Part shown: in pieces, positions 6,033 through 12,445 of the stretch | How positions within the stretch are numbered: the first letter of the stretch is position 1 | Layout: every line of letters begins with the position of its first letter | The notes under the pieces: model-generated | Database searches by the model: none | Seen by the model: only the letters and a program-made list of their open reading frames with translations | What the model was told of the DNA's origin: nothing | Translations under genes and position numbers: made by a program | Assembly: GCA_964367645.1 (NCBI GenBank) | Contig: CAYIYN010000041.1 | Location: 1-12,445, forward strand | Reading direction: 5' to 3' | Source: RGIG4097 sp964367645 | Lineage (GTDB): Bacteria > Bacillota > Clostridia > Christensenellales > CAG-917 | Length of the DNA stretch: 12,445 nt

Positions 6033-9000
6033 GTGAATCTTGAAAAAATCATAATACACGGTTTCAAATCCTGCGCTGACAAAGTGGAAATTCCGCTAAA
6101 AGACGGTTTTACGGCAATCATCGGACCAAACGGATGCGGAAAATCGAATGTTGCCGAAGCAATCCGCTGGACTTTGGGCGAACAGAGTGCGAAGTCGTTG
6201 CGCGGTAAGAGCATGCAAGACGTCATTTTTGCCGGAACCGACAAACGCCGAAGCATGTCATACTGTGAAGTTACACTTGTTTTTAACAACGAAAATCACA
6301 AAATTTTTAAAGAATTACCTTTTGACGAAGTCACAATAACCCGAAAATTGGACCGTAGCGGCCTCAGCGAATACTACATAAACAACACTCGTTGCCGTAT
6401 GCGCGACATCATAAATCTTCTTCACGACACGGGCATAGGCAAAGAAGGTTATTCCATAATCGGGCAAGGCAGAATTGACGAAATTTTGTCGGCAAAACCC
6501 GAAGACAGACGCAATATATTTGAGGAAGCGGCTGGGATTTCCAAATTTCGCGCTCAGCGCACCGAAGCTGAACGCAAACTTGAAAAAACGTCAGACAATT
6601 TGAACATCGCAAACGAGGTCATTGCCGAAATTCAACGTCAACTTACTCCTTTGCGCAGGCAAGCGGAAACCGCCAATAAGTATTTTGAACTTAAAGACGC
6701 CCTAAAAAAACAGGAAGTCAACCTTTATATCTATAATTATGAAAATAATGCGTCGATAAAGCAAAAAGTTGAAGACAGATTGCTTTCTTCACGCGGGGAA
6801 TTATCTTCAAAAGAAGCTGCAGAGCGCGGTTGTTCGATTGAATATGACAAAACACTGTCGGAAATTGCAGACACCGACAAAATTTACAGCGAAAACCATG
6901 CGGAACTGCTAAATTTGAAAGTTGACGCGGCAAAAATCGAGGGCGAAGAAAACGTTGTTAAAGAACGTGTTAACAATCTGCAAAATGCGAAAAAGCGCAT
7001 CGAAGAAGATCTGAAATCCGTTGACGCGACACTTGTCATTTCCGATAATCTTATAAAAGCCGCCGAAACAAAAAAAGAAGAAGCGTTTGCCGAATACCTT
7101 ATAAAAAACAAAGAATTCGAGATCGCCGATGCGCGTTTTAAATCTATTTCGAGAACCATCGAAGGGCAAGAAAGCGATTTGGAGAGCAAAAACACGGCGT
7201 ATGTTCGCGCTATTGAAGAACTTGGCGCACTAAAAAACAATCAGGCGTCATTCGTTGCTGAAAAGGGCATAAACGAAGAACGCGCCAAAATATTGCTCAA
7301 AACACTCAACGAAAATAAGGCGCAACTTGATGCGGAGCAAACGAACCTTGTCATATACGACAACAACGTAAAAAATTCAAAAGAAGAACAGCGCTCTTTA
7401 ATGAGCGAGTATAATGAAACGCTTTCAAACAAAATGGAGAGTGCCGAAGCCGTCAAAGGGCTTGGCGAAGACCTTTCATCATTGAACGGGAAACTTGCGC
7501 ACCTAGAGGGTGTTTATGACCTTGCTTTGCAAGTCAAAAACGATTATGCCGGCTACCAAGAATCCGTCCAGCGACTTATGCGCGAGGCGAAAAACGATCC
7601 GATTTTGAAAAGCCGCATTTTGGGCACGCTCGCAGGAGTGCTTGTTGTGCCGACGGAATACGAAGCGGCAATCGAATGTGCTCTGGGAGCGTCGGTGCAA
7701 AACGTACTTGTGGAAAGTGAACGCGATGCGGCGCAAATCATCACTTATTTGAAACAAAAAGATATAGGACGCGTGACTTTCCGTCCGCGCACTTCGTGCA
7801 CTCTGCGCACGCTGACAGGGCTCAATCGCGGTATTTTGAGTGAAGACGGTTGCTTTGGCACTGCGGCGGATTTGGTATCCTGCGAGGAAGATTTTGAAGT
7901 TTTCAAACAGTCCTATTTGGGAACAACGGTAATTGTGCGCAATATGGCGGTGGCGGAAATGCTTTTCAAAAAATATAATCGCGACGTCAGAATTGTCACG
8001 TTGGAAGGCGAAATTTACAACCGTGGCGGTGAAATCACGGGAGGTTCTCGAAAGAGCGGAAAAGTCAGTCTGCTTGCGCAAGACAACAAAATTGAAGAAA
8101 CCAAACAGGCTTTGACAAGACTTAGAGGCAACATCGCAAAAGTCAAACAGCAGCAAGAAGAGCATCAGCAAAATATTGCCGAATGTGAACAAAATATCGC
8201 AAGACTTGCTGAACGTATCGGAGAACTGCGTATTGCCATTACGCTTAACGAAGACAAAGGCAAAAACTCTTTTGAAATTGTCCAAAACCTCGAAAAAAAC
8301 GTGTCTAGCGGAGCGATCGAATACGAAAGTGTCAGAACACAAATCAAAGAGTTGCAAGAAAAGTTGTCTTCAATCGACGATTTGGAAAAGGAAGTACAGG
8401 GCAAACAAAGTGAATATGACGCACTTTTAGTGGAGAGCAAAAGCAAAAAAACGGATAATACGTCAGAGCGTGAAAGCCTTAATACCAAAGTGCTTGAACT
8501 TCGCGTTGCTCTTGCAACATTGAAGAGCGCAATCGACACGCACGACGCGGAAATTGCTAGGCTAAAGCGCGATCAGGAAAACACCGCAGAAGAAAAACTT
8601 GATTTTATCGCTGAACTGAAAACAGTGGAATCGCAACTTGAATCAATTAAATCCGCTCCCGAAAAGACTTCGTTCAGCGCAGAGGATTTGAAGCGTATAA
8701 AAGAACTGGAAGAGTCTATCTTAGGACTTGACAACCGTAAAGCGGAATTGAATGAAAAGCTTGTCAAACTGAATGCGGAAAAAACCCGCTTATTTGAAGA
8801 GAGAACCGCTATCAACGAAAAAATTATGCGCGATGAAAACACTCTTTCGCGCATTGACGACGAAAATTTTGCCTTGCAAGAGCACATATTGGAAGAATAT
8901 GATTTGACATACGGCACGTCACTGGAATTTAAGGACGCAGAGTTCAGCGCATACGGAGCAAAGACCGAAATTACCGATCTTAAGCGTTCCATTGCCAAGT

Positions 9001-9641
9001 TGGGTGATGTTAACTTGCTTGCCGTTCAGGATTTGGCAGAAAGCGAAAAGCGGCTTTTCGATTGCACTTCGCAACGCGACGATATTCAAGCGGCATACGA
9101 TGATATCAATAAAATAATCGAAGAGTTGACAACCGAAATGACGCAAAAATTCACCACGGCTTTTGAAAAAATTCAGATAAACTTCACTGACGTTTTCGCA
9201 AAATTGTTCGGTGGCGGCAAGGGCGAACTTAGGCTTGACACGTCTGAAACACAGGATACGCTTGAAGCCGGTATCGAAATTTTTGCACAACCTCCGGGCA
9301 AATCGCTCAAACACATTTCGCTTCTTAGCGGCGGAGAAAGGGCATTGACGGCAATATCCATATTGTTTGCAATCCTCAAACTTAAACCCATGCCTTTCTG
9401 CGTACTAGACGAAATCGAAGCGGCACTTGACGATAGCAACGCTAATTTATTTGCGGAATTTTTGAAGAGTTTTTCGGACTTCACGCAGTTTATCGTCATC
9501 ACTCACCGCAAACCGACTATGAGCCACGCAGACAGTATCTTCGGCGTGACTATGGAAGAGCGCGGCATCACCAAATTTGTTTCAATCGAATTTGAAGAGG
9601 CAGTCAAACATGCGGTGGAATCCGAGGGAGGCGCAGCCTGA
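6033..9641 (+). CDS. smc: Chromosome segregation protein SMC
   Basis: The long-armed ATPase of the bacterial condensin complex. It works as a dimer with ScpA and ScpB to extrude DNA loops and align sister chromosomes from the origin. The 1202-residue protein is complete. The N-terminal head has Walker A GPNGCGKS (31-38) followed by the GEQSAKSLRG region. A long charged coiled coil spans roughly 165-510, the hinge about 515-675 (with GASVQNVLVES and GGEITGGSRKSG), and a second coiled coil about 680-1030. The C-terminal head has the ABC signature LLSGGERALTA (about 1097-1107) and Walker B FCVLDEIEAALDD (about 1122-1134). The start is GTG at 6033, with AGGGG 9 nt upstream and the family-typical MNLEKIIIHGFKS. 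The stop overlaps the ftsY start by one base. scpA and scpB are not in the window. Confidence 0.97.
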   Translation: MNLEKIIIHGFKSCADKVEIPLKDGFTAIIGPNGCGKSNVAEAIRWTLGEQSAKSLRGKSMQDVIFAGTDKRRSMSYCEVTLVFNNENHKIFKELPFDEVTITRKLDRSGLSEYYINNTRCRMRDIINLLHDTGIGKEGYSIIGQGRIDEILSAKPEDRRNIFEEAAGISKFRAQRTEAERKLEKTSDNLNIANEVIAEIQRQLTPLRRQAETANKYFELKDALKKQEVNLYIYNYENNASIKQKVEDRLLSSRGELSSKEAAERGCSIEYDKTLSEIADTDKIYSENHAELLNLKVDAAKIEGEENVVKERVNNLQNAKKRIEEDLKSVDATLVISDNLIKAAETKKEEAFAEYLIKNKEFEIADARFKSISRTIEGQESDLESKNTAYVRAIEELGALKNNQASFVAEKGINEERAKILLKTLNENKAQLDAEQTNLVIYDNNVKNSKEEQRSLMSEYNETLSNKMESAEAVKGLGEDLSSLNGKLAHLEGVYDLALQVKNDYAGYQESVQRLMREAKNDPILKSRILGTLAGVLVVPTEYEAAIECALGASVQNVLVESERDAAQIITYLKQKDIGRVTFRPRTSCTLRTLTGLNRGILSEDGCFGTAADLVSCEEDFEVFKQSYLGTTVIVRNMAVAEMLFKKYNRDVRIVTLEGEIYNRGGEITGGSRKSGKVSLLAQDNKIEETKQALTRLRGNIAKVKQQQEEHQQNIAECEQNIARLAERIGELRIAITLNEDKGKNSFEIVQNLEKNVSSGAIEYESVRTQIKELQEKLSSIDDLEKEVQGKQSEYDALLVESKSKKTDNTSERESLNTKVLELRVALATLKSAIDTHDAEIARLKRDQENTAEEKLDFIAELKTVESQLESIKSAPEKTSFSAEDLKRIKELEESILGLDNRKAELNEKLVKLNAEKTRLFEERTAINEKIMRDENTLSRIDDENFALQEHILEEYDLTYGTSLEFKDAEFSAYGAKTEITDLKRSIAKLGDVNLLAVQDLAESEKRLFDCTSQRDDIQAAYDDINKIIEELTTEMTQKFTTAFEKIQINFTDVFAKLFGGGKGELRLDTSETQDTLEAGIEIFAQPPGKSLKHISLLSGGERALTAISILFAILKLKPMPFCVLDEIEAALDDSNANLFAEFLKSFSDFTQFIVITHRKPTMSHADSIFGVTMEERGITKFVSIEFEEAVKHAVESEGGAA

Positions 9642-10534
9642 TGGGATTTTTTTCTAAGATAGTACAAGGTATAAAAAAGACCAAAGACAGTATAGATAAA
9701 AAATTGTTTTTTGCATTCAGCGCGCGTGAAATCAACGATGATTTTTATGAGGATTTGGAAGAGGCGCTATTGGGTGCCGACGTGGGAATAAACGCGTCCG
9801 AAACCGTCATCGGGGAGATGAAAGATAGGGTATTCAAACAGAAAATCAAACGCTCCGAAGACGCAAAACAAATTTTGAAAGACGTACTTGTCGACCAAAT
9901 AAATTTTGAAACAGTGCCGTACACCTATCCTCTTGTGATTTTGATGTCAGGCGTAAACGGCGTTGGAAAAACTACCGCCGTCGGAAAACTTGCGCATCTG
10001 TTTTTGGAACAGGGTAAAAGCGTTGTAATTGCCGCAGCTGATACATTTAGAGCAGCCGCAAGCGAACAGTTGGAAGTTTGGGGCGAGCGCGCGGGCGTTA
10101 GGGTTATCCGCCACAACGAGGGCGCAGATCCGGCGGCAGTGGTGTTTGATGCCATATCTTCTGCAAAAGCAAAAGATACAGACGTGATTTTGATTGATAC
10201 TGCAGGCAGACTGCACAACAAGAAAAACCTTATGGAAGAATTAAAAAAGATTTGCCGCGTTGTCACGCGCGAACTTCCCGAGGCAGATTTTAGAACGTAT
10301 TTGGTACTTGACGCAACAACGGGGCAAAACGCCGTGGCGCAAGCGGAAATTTTTTCTCAGGCCACCGACACCGACGGTATCGTGCTCACAAAACTTGACG
10401 GCACGGCAAAGGGCGGAGTTGTCATTGCCATATGTGAAGAACTTGAGTTGCCCGTCTTATATGTCGGCGTTGGAGAAAAAATAGACGATTTGATTCCTTT
10501 TGACGCAAAAGAATTTGTCGACGCCCTTATTTAA
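9641..10534 (+). CDS. ftsY: Signal recognition particle receptor FtsY
   Basis: SRP-family GTPase at the inner face of the membrane; it docks the Ffh-RNA-ribosome complex at the translocon. This 297-residue form lacks the long acidic A domain of enterobacterial FtsY and starts with a basic, probably amphipathic helix (MGFFSKIVQGIKK) that could bind the membrane. The NG domain is complete: P-loop GVNGVGKTT (104-112), DTFRAAASEQL (134-144), DTAGR (186-190), TKLDGTAKGG (250-259) and the closing GVGEKIDDLIPFD. The basic N terminus and YVGVGEKIDDL favour FtsY over Ffh, which would carry a methionine-rich M domain. The ATG overlaps the smc TGA (TGATG), with GAGGGAGG about 10 nt upstream inside smc, so translation is coupled. 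ylxM and ffh, which often follow, are replaced here by repeats. Confidence 0.97.
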   Translation: MGFFSKIVQGIKKTKDSIDKKLFFAFSAREINDDFYEDLEEALLGADVGINASETVIGEMKDRVFKQKIKRSEDAKQILKDVLVDQINFETVPYTYPLVILMSGVNGVGKTTAVGKLAHLFLEQGKSVVIAAADTFRAAASEQLEVWGERAGVRVIRHNEGADPAAVVFDAISSAKAKDTDVILIDTAGRLHNKKNLMEELKKICRVVTRELPEADFRTYLVLDATTGQNAVAQAEIFSQATDTDGIVLTKLDGTAKGGVVIAICEELELPVLYVGVGEKIDDLIPFDAKEFVDALI

Positions 10535-10535
10535 T

Positions 10536-10600
10536 ACGGGGTGTTTCTCCCCTTCTTCAGAGGGGGAACGGCACGTAGTGCCAAGGGGGTGTAACTCTGC
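10536..10600 (+). repeat. 65-bp repeat, first tandem copy
   Basis: Begins ACGGGG one base after the ftsY stop codon. It contains G-run (10538-10541), C-run (10549-10552), G-run (10562-10566), the palindrome GGCACGTAGTGCC (10570-10582), another G-run, and ends in TAACTCTGC. The first G-run and C-run can pair (7-nt loop, then TTCTT), as can the C-run with the second G-run; these exclude each other. The first pairing may serve as the ftsY terminator. It is identical to the next copy at 61 of 65 bases. Confidence 0.92.
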
Positions 10601-10665
10601 ACGGGGGTTTTCTCCCCTTCTTCAGAGGGGGAACGGCACATAGTGCCAAGGGGGTATAACTCTGC
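10601..10665 (+). repeat. 65-bp repeat, second tandem copy
   Basis: Exactly in phase with the copy before it. Four substitutions: two in the first loop, one in the 3-nt loop of the small palindrome (GTA to ATA), and one after the last G-run. None disrupts a stem. It is followed by ACGGGG (10666-10671), the beginning of a third unit that breaks off, which supports the unit boundary and suggests tandem duplication. Confidence 0.92.
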
Positions 10666-10708
10666 ACGGGGTTAATTCTCCAACCACTTGAGTGTCTTGA
10701 AAGTTTTT

Positions 10709-10744
10709 CCAGAGGCGACTCTTCGGCTGCGCTCAGAGTGACAA
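10709..10744 (-). repeat. Second short-repeat family, inverted member
   Basis: On the minus strand it begins TTGTCACTCTGAGCGCAGCC and continues GAAGAGTCGCCTCTGG. ACTCT and AGAGT can pair as an outer stem. It aligns with the element at 10808-10850, which lies in the opposite direction: both share TTGTCA, GAGC, CGAAG, TCGCC and TTTGG or CTCTGG. It resembles the dispersed REP-like sequences common in intergenic DNA of gut Clostridia; that comparison is from memory. Confidence 0.7.
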
Positions 10745-10754
10745 GAAAGTTAGG

Positions 10755-10770
10755 TGCGCTCAGAGTGACA
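10755..10770 (-). repeat. Partial copy of the second repeat family
   Basis: The 16 bases TGCGCTCAGAGTGACA occur here and at 10728-10743, 27 bases apart in the same orientation. This second copy keeps only the leading end of the element and looks like a remnant or a partial duplication. Confidence 0.75.
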
Positions 10771-10807
10771 TTCTAATATTTGCCTGTTCTTTACGACTGC
10801 ACCCAAA

Positions 10808-10850
10808 TTGTCATACAGAGCAGACACTGTCTGCGAAGTATCGCCTTTGG
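10808..10850 (+). repeat. Second short-repeat family, direct member with internal hairpin
   Basis: Starts TTGTCATACAGAGC and ends TCGCCTTTGG. It is the diverged, inverted partner of 10709-10744. It carries a perfect 6-bp hairpin, GCAGAC (10820-10825) and GTCTGC (10829-10834), with a 3-nt loop, which the other member lacks in this form. Confidence 0.6.
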
Positions 10851-10930
10851 AGTATTCTGCCGCCGAATGTGTGAGAGAGGTGCGTAATAAATAACTATCT
10901 AGGATGAGTGCGCGAAAAATAAAATCGCCG

Positions 10931-10959
10931 TTGCATATAGGTTGTCGTCATGCTATAAT
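10931..10959 (+). promoter_or_regulatory. Strong candidate promoter for the DUF2804 gene
   Basis: TTGCAT (10931-10936), a 17-nt spacer and a perfect TATAAT (10954-10959) preceded by an extended -10 TG at 10951-10952. Transcription would start near 10966, about 51 nt before the start codon. The repeats lie upstream of the promoter and would not be in the transcript. Confidence 0.8.
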
Positions 10960-11016
10960 CTTTGTTAGATTATTCAGTGTTTATTTGAATTTTCAAGTGT
11001 TTTTTAGGAGGGAATT

Positions 11017-12126
11017 ATGTCTACAGAGATGAAGAGGACCTATGTTCCGTTTAAGGACTTTCCTCAGCCGAGCAAACAGACCGAGTATACTTCACCCACA
11101 AAAATGTTCGCCGATGACGGCACGCTGCTTTGCCCGGGTTGGGCGAGAAGAAACGTTTTTGAATACGACCGCGACAAATCTCAACCGAAACTTCGCAAAA
11201 AAGAGTGGGATTTTTATCAAGTCAGCAACGGCGAATATATGGTGCAGTTGAGTTTTGCCAACATTTCCATTGGTGGCTACGTTGCGGCAACACTGGTTGA
11301 CTTGAAGAACATCGATAAGAGCAAAAAATTTGCGCAAGGGCAGGTTGCCACCAAAATGGCGATTTTTTTGGGTGGCTCGGATAAATACATTCTTCCGCCA
11401 AAGGGTGACTTTCCAAACAACGTAAAGTTTGCTTTTGGCGGTGCGGAATTTGAATTTGACACCAAAGAAACTTCCCGCACTCTCTATTTCAAGATGAAAG
11501 ACGTGGAATGCAATTTCCAAATGGACATTCCCGAAGGATTGGAAAACATCACGACGGTTTTGCCGTTCAAAGATAATCCCACCAGATATTTTATGACGAC
11601 AAAGCAAAACTGTATGCCGTGCGAAGGCACGTATAAGTACGGCGACAAAGTTGTCACGTTCTCCAAAGAAGACTCTTTTGGTTATTTGGATTGGGGCAGA
11701 GTCAACACTCCTTATCAACTGGTTTGGTACTGGGGCAACGGCTCTACATACGTTAAAGATGCCAAAGGCAAAAAGCATACATTCGGATTTGAAATCACTT
11801 GGGGTATCGGCGACGAGAGCAACGCAACAGAAACGTGCCTGTTCTACGACGGAAAAGCCCACAAAATCGGCGCAGTCGACGTGAAAGTGTTCCCCAAGCC
11901 CGACAAATTTATGGACGAATGGAAATTCGTTTCAGAAGATGGGCGTTTCAATATGGTGATGAAACCGTTCTATGACCACCACACCGATCTAAACGCGCTT
12001 GTGCTCCGTATGCATGCCCACCAAGTTCACGGTTTATGGAGCGGTACTGTCGTTTTGGATGACGGCACAAAACTTGAAATCAAAGATATGTATGCCTTCT
12101 GCGAATACGTGGAAGACAAATGGTAA
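11017..12126 (+). CDS. DUF2804 family protein, function unknown
   Basis: A complete 369-residue protein that I place in the DUF2804 family from its pattern of motifs. CPGWARR (39-45) precedes WDFYQV (64-69). The tryptophan-rich core DWGRVNTPYQLVWYWGNGS spans 225-243, and HQVHGLWSG (335-343) lies near the end. There is no signal peptide or membrane segment, so it is probably cytoplasmic. Alternating hydrophobic strands suggest a mostly beta fold, perhaps a lipocalin-like double barrel related to the AttH/CrtC proteins; that is inference. No reaction can be assigned. The ATG has AGGAGGG 4-5 nt upstream and a strong promoter, so it should be well expressed. It is a single-gene unit between the repeats and a strong terminator, convergent with fhs. 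Codon use resembles its neighbours, with no sign of recent transfer. Confidence 0.85.
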   Translation: MSTEMKRTYVPFKDFPQPSKQTEYTSPTKMFADDGTLLCPGWARRNVFEYDRDKSQPKLRKKEWDFYQVSNGEYMVQLSFANISIGGYVAATLVDLKNIDKSKKFAQGQVATKMAIFLGGSDKYILPPKGDFPNNVKFAFGGAEFEFDTKETSRTLYFKMKDVECNFQMDIPEGLENITTVLPFKDNPTRYFMTTKQNCMPCEGTYKYGDKVVTFSKEDSFGYLDWGRVNTPYQLVWYWGNGSTYVKDAKGKKHTFGFEITWGIGDESNATETCLFYDGKAHKIGAVDVKVFPKPDKFMDEWKFVSEDGRFNMVMKPFYDHHTDLNALVLRMHAHQVHGLWSGTVVLDDGTKLEIKDMYAFCEYVEDKW

Positions 12127-12194
12127 TTGAGAAAAACTGTCGATAGATACAAAAAGAAATGTAAAAATAATATCTTTTTACTGCAATTACATTC

Positions 12195-12230
12195 AAACAC
12201 TAGCGAAAAATTTTTCGCTAGTGTTTTTCT
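12195..12230 (+). terminator. Perfect-palindrome terminator, possibly bidirectional
   Basis: AAACACTAGCGAAAAA (12195-12210) is followed directly by its exact reverse complement (12211-12226), then TTCT, so on the plus strand the GC-containing stem ends in a T-run. It lies 68 nt after the DUF2804 stop and about 60 nt beyond the fhs stop on the other strand. The minus-strand tail (TTTGAAT) is weaker, so termination of fhs here is possible but less certain. An AT-rich hairpin (12161-12181) precedes it. Confidence 0.88.
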
Positions 12231-12287
12231 AAAACCCGGCAAGAATATTGTTTAAAGTTGAAAAATTTTTGCTTTTGTTAAGACGAT

Positions 12288-12445
12288 TTAGAACAATCCG
12301 CTTATTTTGCCGTCCGCGTCAATGGTCATATTTTCGGCATTCGGATGAGCGGACAATCCGGGCATGAGCATTATGTTCCCGCAGATTGCAACCACAAATT
12401 TCGCACCGCCACGAACTTTGAGTTCTCTTATAAACAAATCAAATC
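12288..12445 (-). CDS. fhs: Formate-tetrahydrofolate ligase, C-terminal end (partial)
   Basis: Only the last 51 codons and the stop are inside the window; the gene continues beyond the right edge. Translation on the minus strand contains FVVAICGNIMLMPGLSAHP and ends DADGKISGLF, which matches the C-terminal pattern of this enzyme (a GDIM-MPGL motif and a final GLF). The enzyme joins formate to tetrahydrofolate at the cost of ATP and feeds one-carbon metabolism or, in acetogens, the methyl branch of the Wood-Ljungdahl pathway. One oddity is CGNIMLM where GDIMTM is common. The call rests on this short tail alone. Confidence 0.8.
   Translation of the reverse strand, partial: FDLFIRELKVRGGAKFVVAICGNIMLMPGLSAHPNAENMTIDADGKISGLF

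Larger units (their letters stand above)
10666..10930. other. Gene-free stretch holding repeat remnants
   Basis: No open reading frame with a credible start or ribosome binding site, no tRNA and no long structured RNA was recognised between the 65-bp repeats and the promoter at 10931. Apart from a truncated third 65-bp unit (10666-10671) and members of a second short repeat family (10709-10850), the remaining sequence, notably 10851-10930, shows nothing I can name. This is part of the 482-bp gap between ftsY and the DUF2804 gene. Confidence 0.7.

Noticed and set aside
7503..8357. A long minus-strand frame (284 codons) inside smc
   Set aside because: It lies wholly opposite the intact smc hinge and coiled-coil coding sequence, and its translation is compositionally odd with no known motif.
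10904..11032. A 42-codon frame from ATG 10904 overlapping the start of the DUF2804 gene
   Set aside because: It begins upstream of the strong promoter's -35 box and spans the promoter itself, lacks a good ribosome binding site, and its product resembles nothing I know.
1..12445. A phage, defence island or other accessory system
   Set aside because: All identifiable genes are core housekeeping genes apart from the DUF2804 gene. There is no integrase, transposase, toxin-antitoxin pair, nuclease-methylase pair or tRNA attachment site.

Overview
The window looks like a chromosomal housekeeping segment of a low-to-moderate-GC Bacillota, most likely a fermentative anaerobe of the class Clostridia. 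This rests on the gene order (tmcAL next to pta-ackA, then rpmF, plsX, rnc, smc, ftsY), the strong AGGAGG-type ribosome binding sites, textbook sigma-A promoters, and the tail of a formate-tetrahydrofolate ligase gene. The species cannot be named from the sequence.

Layout, left to right. (1) Bases 1-63 hold an inverted copy of a 65-bp repeat that recurs near the right side. (2) tmcAL (tRNA-Met cytidine acetate ligase, minus strand, TTG start) is divergent from the pta-ackA acetate pathway operon. Their two promoters overlap and share a perfectly palindromic double -10 box. (3) rpmF (ribosomal protein L32) has its own consensus promoter and a terminator. (4) A 289-bp gap carries a promoter and three 39-bp tandem repeats in the presumed leader of plsX. 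(5) plsX and rnc follow closely. (6) A hairpin whose arms match the two parS half-sites lies between rnc and smc, followed by a good smc promoter. (7) smc and ftsY overlap by one base. (8) A 482-bp gene-free stretch contains two tandem copies of the 65-bp repeat, an inverted pair of a second short-repeat family, and a strong promoter. (9) A DUF2804 family gene of unknown function follows, ending in a perfect-palindrome terminator. (10) The 3' end of fhs enters on the minus strand at the right edge.

How the genes work together: Pta and AckA turn acetyl-CoA into acetate and ATP, and TmcAL consumes acetate and ATP to modify the elongator tRNA-Met anticodon. PlsX starts phospholipid synthesis from acyl-ACP, RNase III processes RNA, SMC organises the chromosome, and FtsY is the signal recognition particle receptor. 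The yceD gene (usually before rpmF) and acpP (often between plsX and rnc) are absent here.

The genes are ordinary and no new multi-gene system is evident. The parts worth a second look are non-coding: the 65-bp repeat family with competing hairpins, the split parS-like palindrome in front of smc, the 39-bp repeats in the plsX leader, and the shared -10 box between tmcAL and pta.
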